Below, in pieces: positions 49,600 to 59,408 of a stretch of 64,000 nucleotides of DNA. How positions within the stretch are numbered: the stretch's first letter is position 1; each line of letters begins with the position of its first letter. Position numbers and translations under genes: made by a program. Source of the stretch: Treponema sp. (GTDB lineage Bacteria; Spirochaetota; Spirochaetia; Treponematales; Treponemataceae); NCBI GenBank assembly GCA_024402565.1, contig JAKSTM010000002.1, positions 1 to 64,000 of the forward strand. Reading direction: 5' to 3'. The notes beneath the pieces are model-generated. The model saw only the letters and a program-made list of their open reading frames with translations, had not been told where the DNA came from and did no database searches.

Positions 49600-50751
49600 A
49601 TGAATGATTTGATACTAGCAGGAGCCTGCAGCATTTTTGATTTGAAAGGAATAAAATCAGCTTTTGAAAAATTGGGATTTAACCTTTTATTTGTTGATGC
49701 GCCTTTTATGGCCGGAATTAAAATCCATAATTTCCCAGAAACAGAGGAAATTCTTTATACTGCTGAACTACCTGAAGGTATTCCTGTAATTCCTTTGTCA
49801 GAATTCTGGATTTCTTATTGTATAAAACATAAATCGTCTTTCATTTCTGAACCTGCATTAAAGTCTTCCCGTTCTAAAGCTTTTCTTTATGATTTTATGA
49901 AAACCCATAATTTTGATTATCCAGAAATCTATAATAATGTGTCAGATGCGGTTACAGCTTTAGAAAAAGGGAAAAGAATAGTAGTAAAACCAGTAGGACT
50001 TCATTCTGGTTATGGAATTGAAATTCTTGATGTAGAGGGAAAAGAAAAACTGGAGAAATACCTGTTTCAAGCGCAAAATATAAAAAACAGAACCTTACGC
50101 ATTATGGAAATTGAAAATCAGGGAGCAATGCTTACAGAAGCGGTTGAAGGAACGGAATACAGTGCGGATGGATTCTGGTACCATGGAAGGTTTTCTGTAG
50201 TCCGGATTTGTAGAAAAAGAATAGTAATAATAAATGATAAACCCTGTGCGCTATCATATACATTGTTGAGACCTGAATCGGAAGATTTTATTAAGTATTC
50301 AAAATATTTGGAAGACTGGACAAGTGCATTGTTTAGTAAAGATGATATTTCTTTTGCCCAGTATGATTTTATTGTTTCCCCAGAAGGACGGGTTGTTCCT
50401 GTGGATTTTGCATCCAGAATTGGTGGGGGAATTTCAGATCTTCTGATGGAAACAGGAATAAATCCATATGCGCTTGCTGTAGAAGGGAAAGCATATTCCC
50501 TTGATTCTGATTATTCTCAATATCATTATCTTTCTGTGGTTTCAGGGTACATAAAAAATGATAATTATCCGGAATTATGCATGGAAGGAAAACTTAGAAA
50601 ATTAAAAAAATCCGGAGATTATGTAATATCTAATCCATCAAGTGTTGGAAGTCGAATTGCTCTGTTCCTTTGTCGAAATGAAAAAACGGGGATTGAAGAA
50701 GAGATTTCTAAACTTTTATTGGGTGAAGAGTTTATTGAAGTCAAGAAATAG
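49600..50751 (+). CDS. ATP-grasp domain enzyme
   Basis: The 383-aa protein has an N-terminal pre-ATP-grasp fold (NDLILAGACSIFDLKGIKSA) and an ATP-grasp domain with KPVGLHSGYGIEIL (the glycine-rich ATP loop), EAVEGTEYSADGFW and the metal-binding segment VPVDFASRIGGGISDLLM (DFASRIGGG replaces the usual EINPR). It should join a carboxylate to an amine or thiol using ATP; the substrate is unknown. No ribosome-binding site is visible. It follows the candidate small RNA and precedes a sensor kinase gene by 38 bp. Confidence 0.8.
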   Translation: MNDLILAGACSIFDLKGIKSAFEKLGFNLLFVDAPFMAGIKIHNFPETEEILYTAELPEGIPVIPLSEFWISYCIKHKSSFISEPALKSSRSKAFLYDFMKTHNFDYPEIYNNVSDAVTALEKGKRIVVKPVGLHSGYGIEILDVEGKEKLEKYLFQAQNIKNRTLRIMEIENQGAMLTEAVEGTEYSADGFWYHGRFSVVRICRKRIVIINDKPCALSYTLLRPESEDFIKYSKYLEDWTSALFSKDDISFAQYDFIVSPEGRVVPVDFASRIGGGISDLLMETGINPYALAVEGKAYSLDSDYSQYHYLSVVSGYIKNDNYPELCMEGKLRKLKKSGDYVISNPSSVGSRIALFLCRNEKTGIEEEISKLLLGEEFIEVKK

Positions 50752-50789
50752 ATTTATGTAAACTTTTGTAATATAATGATTTTGATAAT

Positions 50790-53700
50790 ATGATTACGCC
50801 AAATCCTAAACGAACAGAATATATACTCGATCTCCTTGTAAAGGAAAATTACAATTTCGTATGGGTATGTGAAATCAGTACATTTCAATATGAGCTTCAT
50901 ACAAATGAAAGTGTAACTCCACTTGATATGCCGGAATCAGGAGATGGCCTGAAATTATTAAAATACATTAGGCGGACTTTTGTTGATCCGAAAGATGCAA
51001 AAAAATTCACAAAGCTTTTTAGTCCCAGAAAAATTTTTTCTAACTTACGAAAACATGGTGAGTACATAGTAAATTTCCCTTTTACTGTTGGCTTAAGTTC
51101 CATAAAGATAAATTATTCAGAAGACAGCAAAGATGTTATTTATGTCTGTTCAAAATATCTGGAAGAAGATGTTCCTGTCGAATCTGATAATGGTCTTGAA
51201 GCTCTTCTGGTTGTGGAGCTGGATGCACGAAAACATTTTTCTATAAAAAATGTCAGTGAAAATATCCCCAAAATTCTGAATGTTTCTCTTTTGCGATACA
51301 CAAAAAATTTAAAGTATGACGTTTTTGCTGGTTATCATCCTGAAGATCGTTTAAAAATTGAACAGTTATTTCTTGCAAATGCAAAAGACGGAAGAGAATT
51401 CTTCGGTGACTTCCGGGTTGGTGTAAATCCTGGCTTTTATCAGCGTATTCATATTGATGTTACTGTAAAAAAATATCGTCGTTCATATATTTATTATGTT
51501 ACAGTCAAAAAGGCTGATGCTTCGGATTTTTATGAACGAAAAATCTATGACATCGAAGATAATCCAAGAAAAAGAGTACATTCTTTTGATATCGATTTAA
51601 TTACCTCTTCTGCCCATTTAGGTATGGAAACAAGACGGTATTATAATCAGAAAGCTTTAATAACTCCCTTCCCGGATTTGTTTGTAGAGCAGGGCTTAAT
51701 ATATTATGAAGATGCTGACAAATTCCAGAATGCCATTAATTCAATAAAAAACGGTTCTCCACTTGAAGAGGTAGATATTCGTGTAAAAGATTCACAGACA
51801 AATACTTACGTATGGCGAAATGTTACACTGAACACAATTTTTGACGATAAAGATATCCCTGTTCGTGCGTTGGGTATTTCAGAGGATATCAGTTTTTATA
51901 AGGAGCAGGAAGCTCGATTCCATGATGTTCTTGAAATGTGTGGTTTTACTACCTGGGATTATGATGTAAATGAAAAGAAATTTTCTAATGCGGGACGTTT
52001 GAAAAAATTGTTTGGGTTGTCGTCACAGCATTTGGAAAATGTTCCGGAAAATGTGATTGGATCTGGAGTAATACATCGGGAAGATATAGAAGCAATCAGA
52101 AATATACACCGAAAGTTAAGTGAAGGTGCTCTTTCTGCAGAATGTGAATTCCGTGCCAGAAATATAAATGGTGGTAATTTCAACTGGTATAAACTTCGTT
52201 ACACAATAGTAAATGATAAAAACGGAAACCCTCAGTATGCGGTTGGAAGCACAACTGATATTAATGAACAGAAAGTTGCCGAACTTAGTTATGAATATGA
52301 AGCAAAAACTTTGTATGAAATGCAAGGTGATACACTTATCGAAAAAGCTTGTATTAATGCTACACGTGATGAAGTGAAGTCTTTTGCAACAAAAGGCGAA
52401 GGAGAAGTAAGTTTTAATAATCAGTCTTTCTCCGAAGTAATTAAACGCATGATGCCGTATTGTGTAAATGAAGATACAGCTCGTCTTTTATGGAATAAAC
52501 TTAATCCTGGTAATCTGGTTAATTCTTTTTCTCAAGGAAATAAAACATTTTCTTTTGTTCATAGACGTCAGGTTCGAAACGCTAATCTTCAATGGGTTTC
52601 TTCAAAAGTAAACATGTACCAGGATCCAAAAACTGGTGATATTATCGGGTTTATTTATACCTATGACATCAACCGTAAAAAATTAAGCCAGGAAGCTTTG
52701 GAACTTATAGGAACTTCCGACTTTGACCTTGTGGGAATTATTGATGTTATTGGTGGTGGAGCAATTATTCTCCATGATAATGATATTATGTCCAGAGTTC
52801 CAAACTGGGATTGTGGTGATTATGATGGTTACTTTGAACAGTTTGCAGACCGTATGCATGAATATCTGGATTCAGAAGAAGATTATATTGCGCTTCATGA
52901 TAAAATAAAGATTGCATCTCTGGTAAAAGAACTTTCAGTTAATCCTAGTTATGAAATCATTGTAAAACATCATAAAAATCCTTCAGGTGAAACACTGGTA
53001 TTAAGAACTACTTTCCGTTACCTGGATCCAGAACAATCTTCAATTATTTTGTGTATGTCAGATATTACTTCGGCTCTTGCTGAAGAACGTGAACGTGAAA
53101 AAGTTTTGAAAGAAGCTTTGGATCAGGCAAATATTGCTTCCCGTGCAAAGACTGACTTTCTTGCTCAGATGAGTCATGATATTCGTACTCCGTTGAACGG
53201 TATTATGGGTATGACCCAGCTTGCAATGGAAGAAAATGATCCTGCAGTAATTCATGAATACCTTGAAAAAATTGATACATCAAGTCACTTTCTTTTGGGA
53301 CTTCTGAATGATATTCTGGATATGAGCCGTATTGAAAAAGGCGTAATCAATCTGGAACAAGAAACATATAGTCTTTCCGAATTTAAGGCTAGTCTGGATT
53401 CAATTATTTTACCGCTTTGTAAGAATAAGGATATTCATTTGAATATTCAGATTTCTGAAGACCAGAGTTTTATTACTGATAAACAGAAGTTCAATCAGAT
53501 TTTCTTTAACCTTTTGTCTAACTCAGTTAAGTTTACAGAGGTTGGCGGTGTAATTGATGTTGTTGTAGAAAACTCAAAAATAGAAAACAAGAATTTTGAA
53601 GCAGATTTTATTGTCCGTGATTATGGATGTGGGATGACTGAAGAATTCCAGAAAAAAATGTTTGAGGCTTTTAGCCAGGAACGAAATAATATGACAAACA

Positions 53701-53852
53701 TGAATCAAGGAAGCGGTCTCGGCCTTGCAATTGTAAAAAATCTTGTGGAAAAAATGGGTGGAACAATTGAAGTCTGGAGTTCAACTGCAGAGGAAAATCA
53801 TGGAACTAGAATTGTGGTACATATGGTTCTTCCTATTTCAGATGAAAAATAA
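50790..53852 (+). CDS. PAS-domain sensor histidine kinase
   Basis: The 1020-aa protein has no transmembrane helix, so it is cytoplasmic. Several PAS-like domains fill residues about 1-760; the clearest begins at EARFHDVLEMCGFTTWDYDV and ends with the PAC motif YAVGSTTDINEQKVAE. A HisKA domain follows (FLAQMSHDIRTPLNGIMGM, phospho-His near residue 795) and an ATPase domain (FNLLSNSVKF, VRDYGCGMTEEF, GSGLGLAIVKNLVEKMGG). No receiver domain is attached. TATAAT lies 12 nt before the ATG with no ribosome-binding site. Its end overlaps the convergent dacA gene by 20 bp. No partner regulator lies nearby. Confidence 0.92.
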   Translation: MITPNPKRTEYILDLLVKENYNFVWVCEISTFQYELHTNESVTPLDMPESGDGLKLLKYIRRTFVDPKDAKKFTKLFSPRKIFSNLRKHGEYIVNFPFTVGLSSIKINYSEDSKDVIYVCSKYLEEDVPVESDNGLEALLVVELDARKHFSIKNVSENIPKILNVSLLRYTKNLKYDVFAGYHPEDRLKIEQLFLANAKDGREFFGDFRVGVNPGFYQRIHIDVTVKKYRRSYIYYVTVKKADASDFYERKIYDIEDNPRKRVHSFDIDLITSSAHLGMETRRYYNQKALITPFPDLFVEQGLIYYEDADKFQNAINSIKNGSPLEEVDIRVKDSQTNTYVWRNVTLNTIFDDKDIPVRALGISEDISFYKEQEARFHDVLEMCGFTTWDYDVNEKKFSNAGRLKKLFGLSSQHLENVPENVIGSGVIHREDIEAIRNIHRKLSEGALSAECEFRARNINGGNFNWYKLRYTIVNDKNGNPQYAVGSTTDINEQKVAELSYEYEAKTLYEMQGDTLIEKACINATRDEVKSFATKGEGEVSFNNQSFSEVIKRMMPYCVNEDTARLLWNKLNPGNLVNSFSQGNKTFSFVHRRQVRNANLQWVSSKVNMYQDPKTGDIIGFIYTYDINRKKLSQEALELIGTSDFDLVGIIDVIGGGAIILHDNDIMSRVPNWDCGDYDGYFEQFADRMHEYLDSEEDYIALHDKIKIASLVKELSVNPSYEIIVKHHKNPSGETLVLRTTFRYLDPEQSSIILCMSDITSALAEEREREKVLKEALDQANIASRAKTDFLAQMSHDIRTPLNGIMGMTQLAMEENDPAVIHEYLEKIDTSSHFLLGLLNDILDMSRIEKGVINLEQETYSLSEFKASLDSIILPLCKNKDIHLNIQISEDQSFITDKQKFNQIFFNLLSNSVKFTEVGGVIDVVVENSKIENKNFEADFIVRDYGCGMTEEFQKKMFEAFSQERNNMTNMNQGSGLGLAIVKNLVEKMGGTIEVWSSTAEENHGTRIVVHMVLPISDEK

Positions 53853-55236
53853 TTTCATCTGCAGCACGAATAAGAATCCCGGCTTTTTTAACATTTCTGT
53901 CTGCTACTAATGGAACTGAATCAAGAATAAATTCATTTAAAGTAAAATATACTTTTCCATATTCTGTTCCTAAAAGGATTTCTTCTGGAAGATAATCTGG
54001 TATTTCTGTTACGACTTTTACATTTTGAAGAGATTCCTGAATATTGTCGCCATATATGAAAGGAACACTAATGGATTTCGGATTGAAAGCGGGAACCAGG
54101 TTTACACCGATTTCTTTTCCGCCTTTTGAGCGGAGAAAGTATGGTTTTACACGAGTCATATCATTGAAGTCGGCGAAAGATTTAAATGCCCATTCCATTA
54201 ATGTGGAACCGTCTTTTTTGCGCCATTCATTTCCTTCTTTAGGATTATTTCCGGGACCTTTCATTGTTACAGAAAGGAAACGGGTTCCGTGACGGCGTGC
54301 AGTTAATGCAAGGTTATATCCGCTTTCATCGATGTAACCGGTTTTTAAACCATCGCAGCCATCCATAATTCCTAAAAGAGGATTTGTATTTCTTTGTGTA
54401 ATTGTCATGGTAATGGTTTCTGGAAGCCCCTGTGAGAAATCCTGGGAAGCTACGCGGTATCCATTTGTCAGATTTTTCTGTTTAGGATATGCAAAACTCT
54501 GTAGTCCGTGAAAATTTTTAAGGCTCTCAGGGTGCTGGTTGATGTAGACTGTAGAGAATGTTGCCATTTCGCGGGCAGTCGTCTGGTTCAGTTCTGAATA
54601 GCCTGAGCTTTCTACAAAGTGTGTATTTGATAAACCATATGTTTCAGAAACAGCATTCATAGCAGAAACAAAATCTTCCATGTTGCCGTAAAGAGTGTAT
54701 GCTAAAGCGTAAGCGGCGTCGTTACCTGAAGCCACTGAAAGACCTGAAAGAAGTTCAGCCACTGTAAGTTTCTGGTTTTTCCCAAGGAACATAAGTGAAG
54801 AGTGGGGTGGCATGTTGCAGGCCCAGCTTTCCTTTGGTGGAATTATTTCGGTGTCGTAATTCAATTTGCCTTGTGATATAGCATCATCCACCACGTACAT
54901 AGAAAAGAGTTTTGTCATGCTTGCAGGTGGAATAATTTCATCTGCATTTTTTTCGTAAAGGATATTTCCGTTTGATGTGTCTATAAGAATTGCACTTTCA
55001 CAACCTAATTCAAGTTTTGTTTCTGAAAGAGAATAGGGAAGATTTTTCAGGATTTGATAGCGTTCTGCGTAATTGTGTTCAAGAAATGCTACTAACTCTT
55101 GTTCCTGATTTTTTGTCAACGGAACCGCTTCATCACATTTTGAGATTTTTATACTCCGTACACCGACAAATATTCCAAATAATGTAACAGTCAGTGCGGG
55201 AATACAACTTAAAACTATTTTTATAGAACGCTTCAT
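53833..55236 (-). CDS. D-alanyl-D-alanine carboxypeptidase (DacA-type, S11)
   Basis: The 467-aa protein has an N-terminal signal/anchor (IKIVLSCIPALTVTLFGIFV), a penicillin-binding domain with Ser106-Met-Thr-Lys109 (PPASMTKLFS), SGN (SVASGNDAAYAL) and KTG (DGLKTGYIDESG), and a C-terminal beta domain (about 350-460). It trims the terminal D-Ala from peptidoglycan stem peptides. The family call is firm; the exact paralogue is not. Confidence 0.93.
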   Translation of the reverse strand: MKRSIKIVLSCIPALTVTLFGIFVGVRSIKISKCDEAVPLTKNQEQELVAFLEHNYAERYQILKNLPYSLSETKLELGCESAILIDTSNGNILYEKNADEIIPPASMTKLFSMYVVDDAISQGKLNYDTEIIPPKESWACNMPPHSSLMFLGKNQKLTVAELLSGLSVASGNDAAYALAYTLYGNMEDFVSAMNAVSETYGLSNTHFVESSGYSELNQTTAREMATFSTVYINQHPESLKNFHGLQSFAYPKQKNLTNGYRVASQDFSQGLPETITMTITQRNTNPLLGIMDGCDGLKTGYIDESGYNLALTARRHGTRFLSVTMKGPGNNPKEGNEWRKKDGSTLMEWAFKSFADFNDMTRVKPYFLRSKGGKEIGVNLVPAFNPKSISVPFIYGDNIQESLQNVKVVTEIPDYLPEEILLGTEYGKVYFTLNEFILDSVPLVADRNVKKAGILIRAADEIIFHLK

Positions 55237-55275
55237 ACAGACAAAATTTTTTATTTATTTCTTTTCAGTTATTAG

Positions 55276-56358
55276 TTAACTAAGTATTGCGTCTGCAAGA
55301 ACAAGAGCTGTCATTGCTTCGACAACAGGGACTATGCGCGGTGCAAGGCACACATCATGACGGCCTTTGATTTCCAGGTCTACGTTCTCATAGCCTTTGT
55401 CTGTTTTCATTACAGTTTCCTGCTTCTGGTAAATGCTTGGAACCGGCTTTACGGCTACGCGGAACACAATGTCGTTTCCGTTTGAAATGCCACCAAGAAT
55501 TCCGCCGGCATTGTTTGTAACGAATTCAACGCCGTAACCGTTGTCACTGGCGCGCATAGAATCGTTGTTCATGCTTCCAGTCATGTCTGCAGCATCGAAG
55601 CCGCTTCCGAATTCTATTCCCTTTACGGCGCCGATTGAAAGCATGGCGTGAGCGAGCATAGCATCCAGTTTATCAAAAACAGGATCTCCAAGCCCTGCAG
55701 GAACACCTTTTACAACGCATTCGATTATTGCACCTGCTGAGTCTCCCTGGCTTCTGATTTCTTCAATGCGTTTTTGCATTGCTTCGGCAGCTTCGTTGTC
55801 AGGGGCGCGGAGAGGATTTTGTTCAATTTCATCCAGGTTGCGCTTTGTGGCAGAAATACCTGCGGCTTTGATTGTATATGCTGTGATTTTGATTCCGGCG
55901 TTTTCTGTAATTACAGAGGCAATTGCACCTGCTGCAACACGGGCTGCTGTTTCACGTCCCGAAGAACGTCCGCCACCACGGAAATCGCGGAAGTCGAATT
56001 TCTGGTCAAATGTATAATCGGCGTGACCTGGTCTGTAAGTGTATTCCAGGTTACCGTAGTCTTTTGAATGCTGAGAAGTGTTGCGGATCATCATGGCAAT
56101 TGGTGTGCCTAATGAAAGTCCGTCTTTTACTCCCGAAAGAATTTCTACCTGATCAGCTTCCTTGCGTTCTGTAACGCAGGCGTTGTTTTCCCCCGCGTTG
56201 TGATTTCCAGGACGGCGTCTGTCCAGTGCAGCCTGGATTTTTTCGATATCGATATTCAGTTTGGAAGGACAGCCGTCTACAATGCAGCCCAAGGCGTTAC
56301 CGTGGCTTTCTCCGAAAGTGGTAACAGTGAAATTATTTCCGAAAGTGTTTTTACTCAT
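55276..56358 (-). CDS. aroC: Chorismate synthase
   Basis: The 360-aa protein matches AroC: TTFGESHGNALGCIVDGCPS (catalytic His19), DRRRPGNHNAGENN, YRPGHADYTFDQKFDFRDFR, GGGRSSGRETAARVAAGAIA, GGILGGISNG. It makes chorismate from EPSP with reduced flavin. Together with the dehydratase-DAHP synthase fusion at 14055 it shows an active aromatic amino acid pathway, though the genes are not clustered. Confidence 0.97.
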   Translation of the reverse strand: MSKNTFGNNFTVTTFGESHGNALGCIVDGCPSKLNIDIEKIQAALDRRRPGNHNAGENNACVTERKEADQVEILSGVKDGLSLGTPIAMMIRNTSQHSKDYGNLEYTYRPGHADYTFDQKFDFRDFRGGGRSSGRETAARVAAGAIASVITENAGIKITAYTIKAAGISATKRNLDEIEQNPLRAPDNEAAEAMQKRIEEIRSQGDSAGAIIECVVKGVPAGLGDPVFDKLDAMLAHAMLSIGAVKGIEFGSGFDAADMTGSMNNDSMRASDNGYGVEFVTNNAGGILGGISNGNDIVFRVAVKPVPSIYQKQETVMKTDKGYENVDLEIKGRHDVCLAPRIVPVVEAMTALVLADAILS

Positions 56359-56424
56359 AGAATCATTATACTTCTTTTTTTTATAAAGGTCAGTAATGCA
56401 ATCCTGTGATATAATACTCCTGAT

Positions 56425-57018
56425 ATGATTTTTTACGATATTTCACAAGAAGTTTTTACCTGTTCAGTTTATCCTGGAGATCCAGCACCAGAGCGTATTG
56501 AATTAATGAAAACTTCAAAGGGCGAGCTGGTTAACCTTACCGCAATTCATATGTGTGCTCATAATGGCACTCATGTAGATGCGCCGTATCATTTTTATGG
56601 AGACGGAAAAACAATTGATCAGATAAAGCTGGAAAAGTTTAATGGATTGTGTTTTGTTACGCGATTTGACGGGACTCTTTCTGGCGCTGATGCGGAAGCA
56701 ATTTTGAAAAAAGCCCATGAAGAAAATCCGGATTCAGAAAAGAAAATTATTTTAAAAGGAAGTGCTGTCGTTTCGGAAGAGGCGGCAGAAGTTTTTGCGA
56801 GTCACAAAATTGATTTGATTGGAAATGAATCACAGACGGTTGGACCACTGGAGGGACCTGCAAAGGTGCATTATATTCTTTTGAAAGAAGAGGTGGTTCT
56901 TCTGGAAGGAATTCGTGTGGAACAGGTTCCAGAAGGCGTTTACTTTTTAAACTCTGCTCCTTTGAATTTGGGCGGTGCCGATGGCTCTCCTTGCCGTGCA
57001 TGGCTTATGAAAATGTAG
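56425..57018 (+). CDS. Cyclase-family metal-dependent hydrolase (kynurenine formamidase-like)
   Basis: The 197-aa protein has the PF04199 signature HNGTHVDAPYHF (metal-binding His and Asp) and IDLIGNESQTVGP near the second active-site segment. Family members hydrolyse formamides or act on polyketide-like substrates; the substrate here is unknown. An extended -10 TGaTATAAT (56407-56415) ends 9 nt before the ATG and there is no ribosome-binding site, so the mRNA is probably leaderless. Confidence 0.85.
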   Translation: MIFYDISQEVFTCSVYPGDPAPERIELMKTSKGELVNLTAIHMCAHNGTHVDAPYHFYGDGKTIDQIKLEKFNGLCFVTRFDGTLSGADAEAILKKAHEENPDSEKKIILKGSAVVSEEAAEVFASHKIDLIGNESQTVGPLEGPAKVHYILLKEEVVLLEGIRVEQVPEGVYFLNSAPLNLGGADGSPCRAWLMKM

Positions 57019-57051
57019 CATGATTTTGCTTTATTCTTTATCATAATAAGT

Positions 57052-58155
57052 ATGCGAGAGAATCAGGACTATCTTACTTCCCAAATAATTACCTACATTG
57101 GAAATAAACGAATCCTCATTACAAATATCGAAAATGAAATTTTCGATATTGAAAAGGAACTTGGGAAAGACAGACTTATATGTGCTGATTTGTTTTCAGG
57201 ATCCGGAATAGTTGCTCGAATGCTTAAACGTCATTCTGAGTGTCTATATACCAATGACTTGGAAAATTATTCCCGCATACTTAATGACTGTTATCTGACG
57301 AACAAAAAAGATTTTGACGGAAAGCTTTACGATAAATTACAAAAGTTAATTCTGAAAAAAACAGAGGAAACTCCTGTTCGTGGAATCATTACAGATAATT
57401 ATGCCCCTGCAGTTACAGAAAAAATTGTAAAGGGAGAGCGGGCTTTTTATACTCATGAAAATGCAATTCGAATAGATTCTTATCGAAAGTATATAGAAGA
57501 AATTGTACCTGTAGAAATGCAGAAGTTTTTTCTGGCACCTCTTTTGACAGAAGCTTCTGTTCATGTTAACACAAGCGGAGTCTTCAAAGGTTTTTATAAA
57601 GATCCTGCAACTAAGACAGGCTGCTTTGGCGGGGCTGGAAAAAATGCGCTTTCAAGAATCTGCGGAAATATTGAGCTTAAGAAACCTGTTTTGAGTAATT
57701 TTGATTCAGATTATGTGCTTTTCCAGAAAGATGCTGTGGAACTGGCCGGGGAATTAAAGGGACTTGATGTAGCTTATCTTGATCCTCCTTATAACCAGCA
57801 TCCATACGGGTCAAATTATTTTATGTTGAATTTAATTCTGGAAAATAAAATTCCAGAAGATGTTCGAGTTTCAAAAGTTTCTGGAATTCCTTCTAACTGG
57901 AATCGGAGTGTCTTTAATAAGAAACAGGCAGCATTAAAATCTATGGAACAGATTATTAGCCGGCTGGATGCAAAGTATACAGTGATTTCTTATAACTCAG
58001 AAGGTTTTATTTCTTTTAGCGATATGGAAAATATGTTGAAGGGTTATGGTGACGTACGTACGGTTGGAATTCCGTATAATACTTTCCGTGGAAGCCGCAA
58101 CCTTTCAGCTCGCGACATCCACGTTACAGAATACCTTTTTATTCTTAAGAAGTAG
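57052..58155 (+). CDS. D12-class DNA adenine methyltransferase
   Basis: The 367-aa protein has the AdoMet-binding motif DLFSGSG (residues 46-52) and the catalytic DPPYN (residues 244-248), in the order of alpha-class N6-adenine methylases. A TYIGNKR motif near the start fits motif X. No restriction enzyme or specificity subunit lies nearby, so it may be an orphan methylase with a regulatory role or a phase-variable remnant. It overlaps the convergent glycosyltransferase gene by 11 bp. Confidence 0.88.
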   Translation: MRENQDYLTSQIITYIGNKRILITNIENEIFDIEKELGKDRLICADLFSGSGIVARMLKRHSECLYTNDLENYSRILNDCYLTNKKDFDGKLYDKLQKLILKKTEETPVRGIITDNYAPAVTEKIVKGERAFYTHENAIRIDSYRKYIEEIVPVEMQKFFLAPLLTEASVHVNTSGVFKGFYKDPATKTGCFGGAGKNALSRICGNIELKKPVLSNFDSDYVLFQKDAVELAGELKGLDVAYLDPPYNQHPYGSNYFMLNLILENKIPEDVRVSKVSGIPSNWNRSVFNKKQAALKSMEQIISRLDAKYTVISYNSEGFISFSDMENMLKGYGDVRTVGIPYNTFRGSRNLSARDIHVTEYLFILKK

Positions 58156-59296
58156 ATTTTTCTTTTAGAATGTGGTCAATTATGTCTCGTGCTGCAAAAG
58201 GATTTATATAATTTTTTTGAGCCGCTTTAATCTGATCACATAAGAAAGAATCATTTACCAGCCTTACAGCTTCCATTGCCGCTTCTTCAGAGGTTGTGGT
58301 TTTTATTGCCATGTGACGTTTCTGAAAGAATTCTGCATTAGCAGTTTCACAACCTGGAATAGGGCTTGTGTGAATAAGGGGAACATTCATTACTGCTGCT
58401 TCAGTAGTTGTCAGTCCGCCAGGCTTTGTCATAAGTACATCACAAGCAGCCAGATAAAGTGGAACTTCAGTTGTAAAACCAAGAACAATGACTCGTCCTG
58501 TTTCTCCGAATTTTTCTTCCATTTCATTTTTCAATTTTGTATTGCTTCCGGTTATAGCAATGATTTTTGTTTTCTCGTCAGAGTTTTCCAGAATGTAACT
58601 GGCTGTATCTACGGAACTTCCAAAGCCCATACTTCCACTCATAATGAGAATTATTTTGTCATCTTCGTTTATTCCTTCAATTTTTGCGCGGGCTACATTT
58701 TTAGGTAGCGGATTATTGAACCGGCCTGAAACTGGAATTCCTGCAGGAATAATCATTTCTTTTGGAACGCCCCTGGAAAGAAAACCTGAAACTACGTCTT
58801 TATGAGAAGCAAAAACAGTTATGTTTTCTATGTCTTCTATCATTGGGGTTGGATCATAATCTGTATTGATAAAATATGATGGAATGTGCAGATGCTTGTG
58901 TCTGTACATATGAGTTAAAGTTTGAGACGGATAAATATGACAGGCAATTATGGCATCAAACTTTTTTTCTTCAATATATTCAAGCAGTTCTTTTTCATAA
59001 AGAGAATTGATTGCATAAACAGGAGTTTTTAAATCGATTCCCAATTTTTCTTCAATTTCATTTGTAAGTTCCCCTTGCTTACTTTTTTTGTTGTAAACTT
59101 TACCAAAAAATTTTGGAGCGACTTTTGTCATTTCAATGTAACTTTTACAGATTAAGTCGGAATAAAGTTGACTTCCAAAAGCCAATGCATCAACAATTTC
59201 AGATTTATGACCGCGTCGTTCAAGTTCTTCAGAAAGTGCTTTTGCGGATGTATTATGTCCTCCGCCTGTATTGCAGGAAAGAATTAAAATATTCAT
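58145..59296 (-). CDS. MGDG synthase-like glycosyltransferase (GT28)
   Basis: The 383-aa protein has the N-terminal MGDG synthase motif SCNTGGGHNTSAKAL and C-terminal GT28 motifs (MTKPGGLTTTEAAVMNVPLI, which binds the nucleotide sugar). It is probably a processive or single-step galactosyl/glucosyl transfer to diacylglycerol, making membrane glycolipids, which are known in treponemes. No membrane helix; peripheral to the inner membrane. Confidence 0.85.
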   Translation of the reverse strand: MNILILSCNTGGGHNTSAKALSEELERRGHKSEIVDALAFGSQLYSDLICKSYIEMTKVAPKFFGKVYNKKSKQGELTNEIEEKLGIDLKTPVYAINSLYEKELLEYIEEKKFDAIIACHIYPSQTLTHMYRHKHLHIPSYFINTDYDPTPMIEDIENITVFASHKDVVSGFLSRGVPKEMIIPAGIPVSGRFNNPLPKNVARAKIEGINEDDKIILIMSGSMGFGSSVDTASYILENSDEKTKIIAITGSNTKLKNEMEEKFGETGRVIVLGFTTEVPLYLAACDVLMTKPGGLTTTEAAVMNVPLIHTSPIPGCETANAEFFQKRHMAIKTTTSEEAAMEAVRLVNDSFLCDQIKAAQKNYINPFAARDIIDHILKEKSTS

Positions 59297-59408
59297 AGAA
59301 TGCTCCTAACAAGATGTTATATATAAAATGATAATCACAAAATGCAAAATAGGGAAATCTTTTTTAAACCTTATCGAATAAAAGGAACTGTTTTGATACA
59401 CTAGAATT

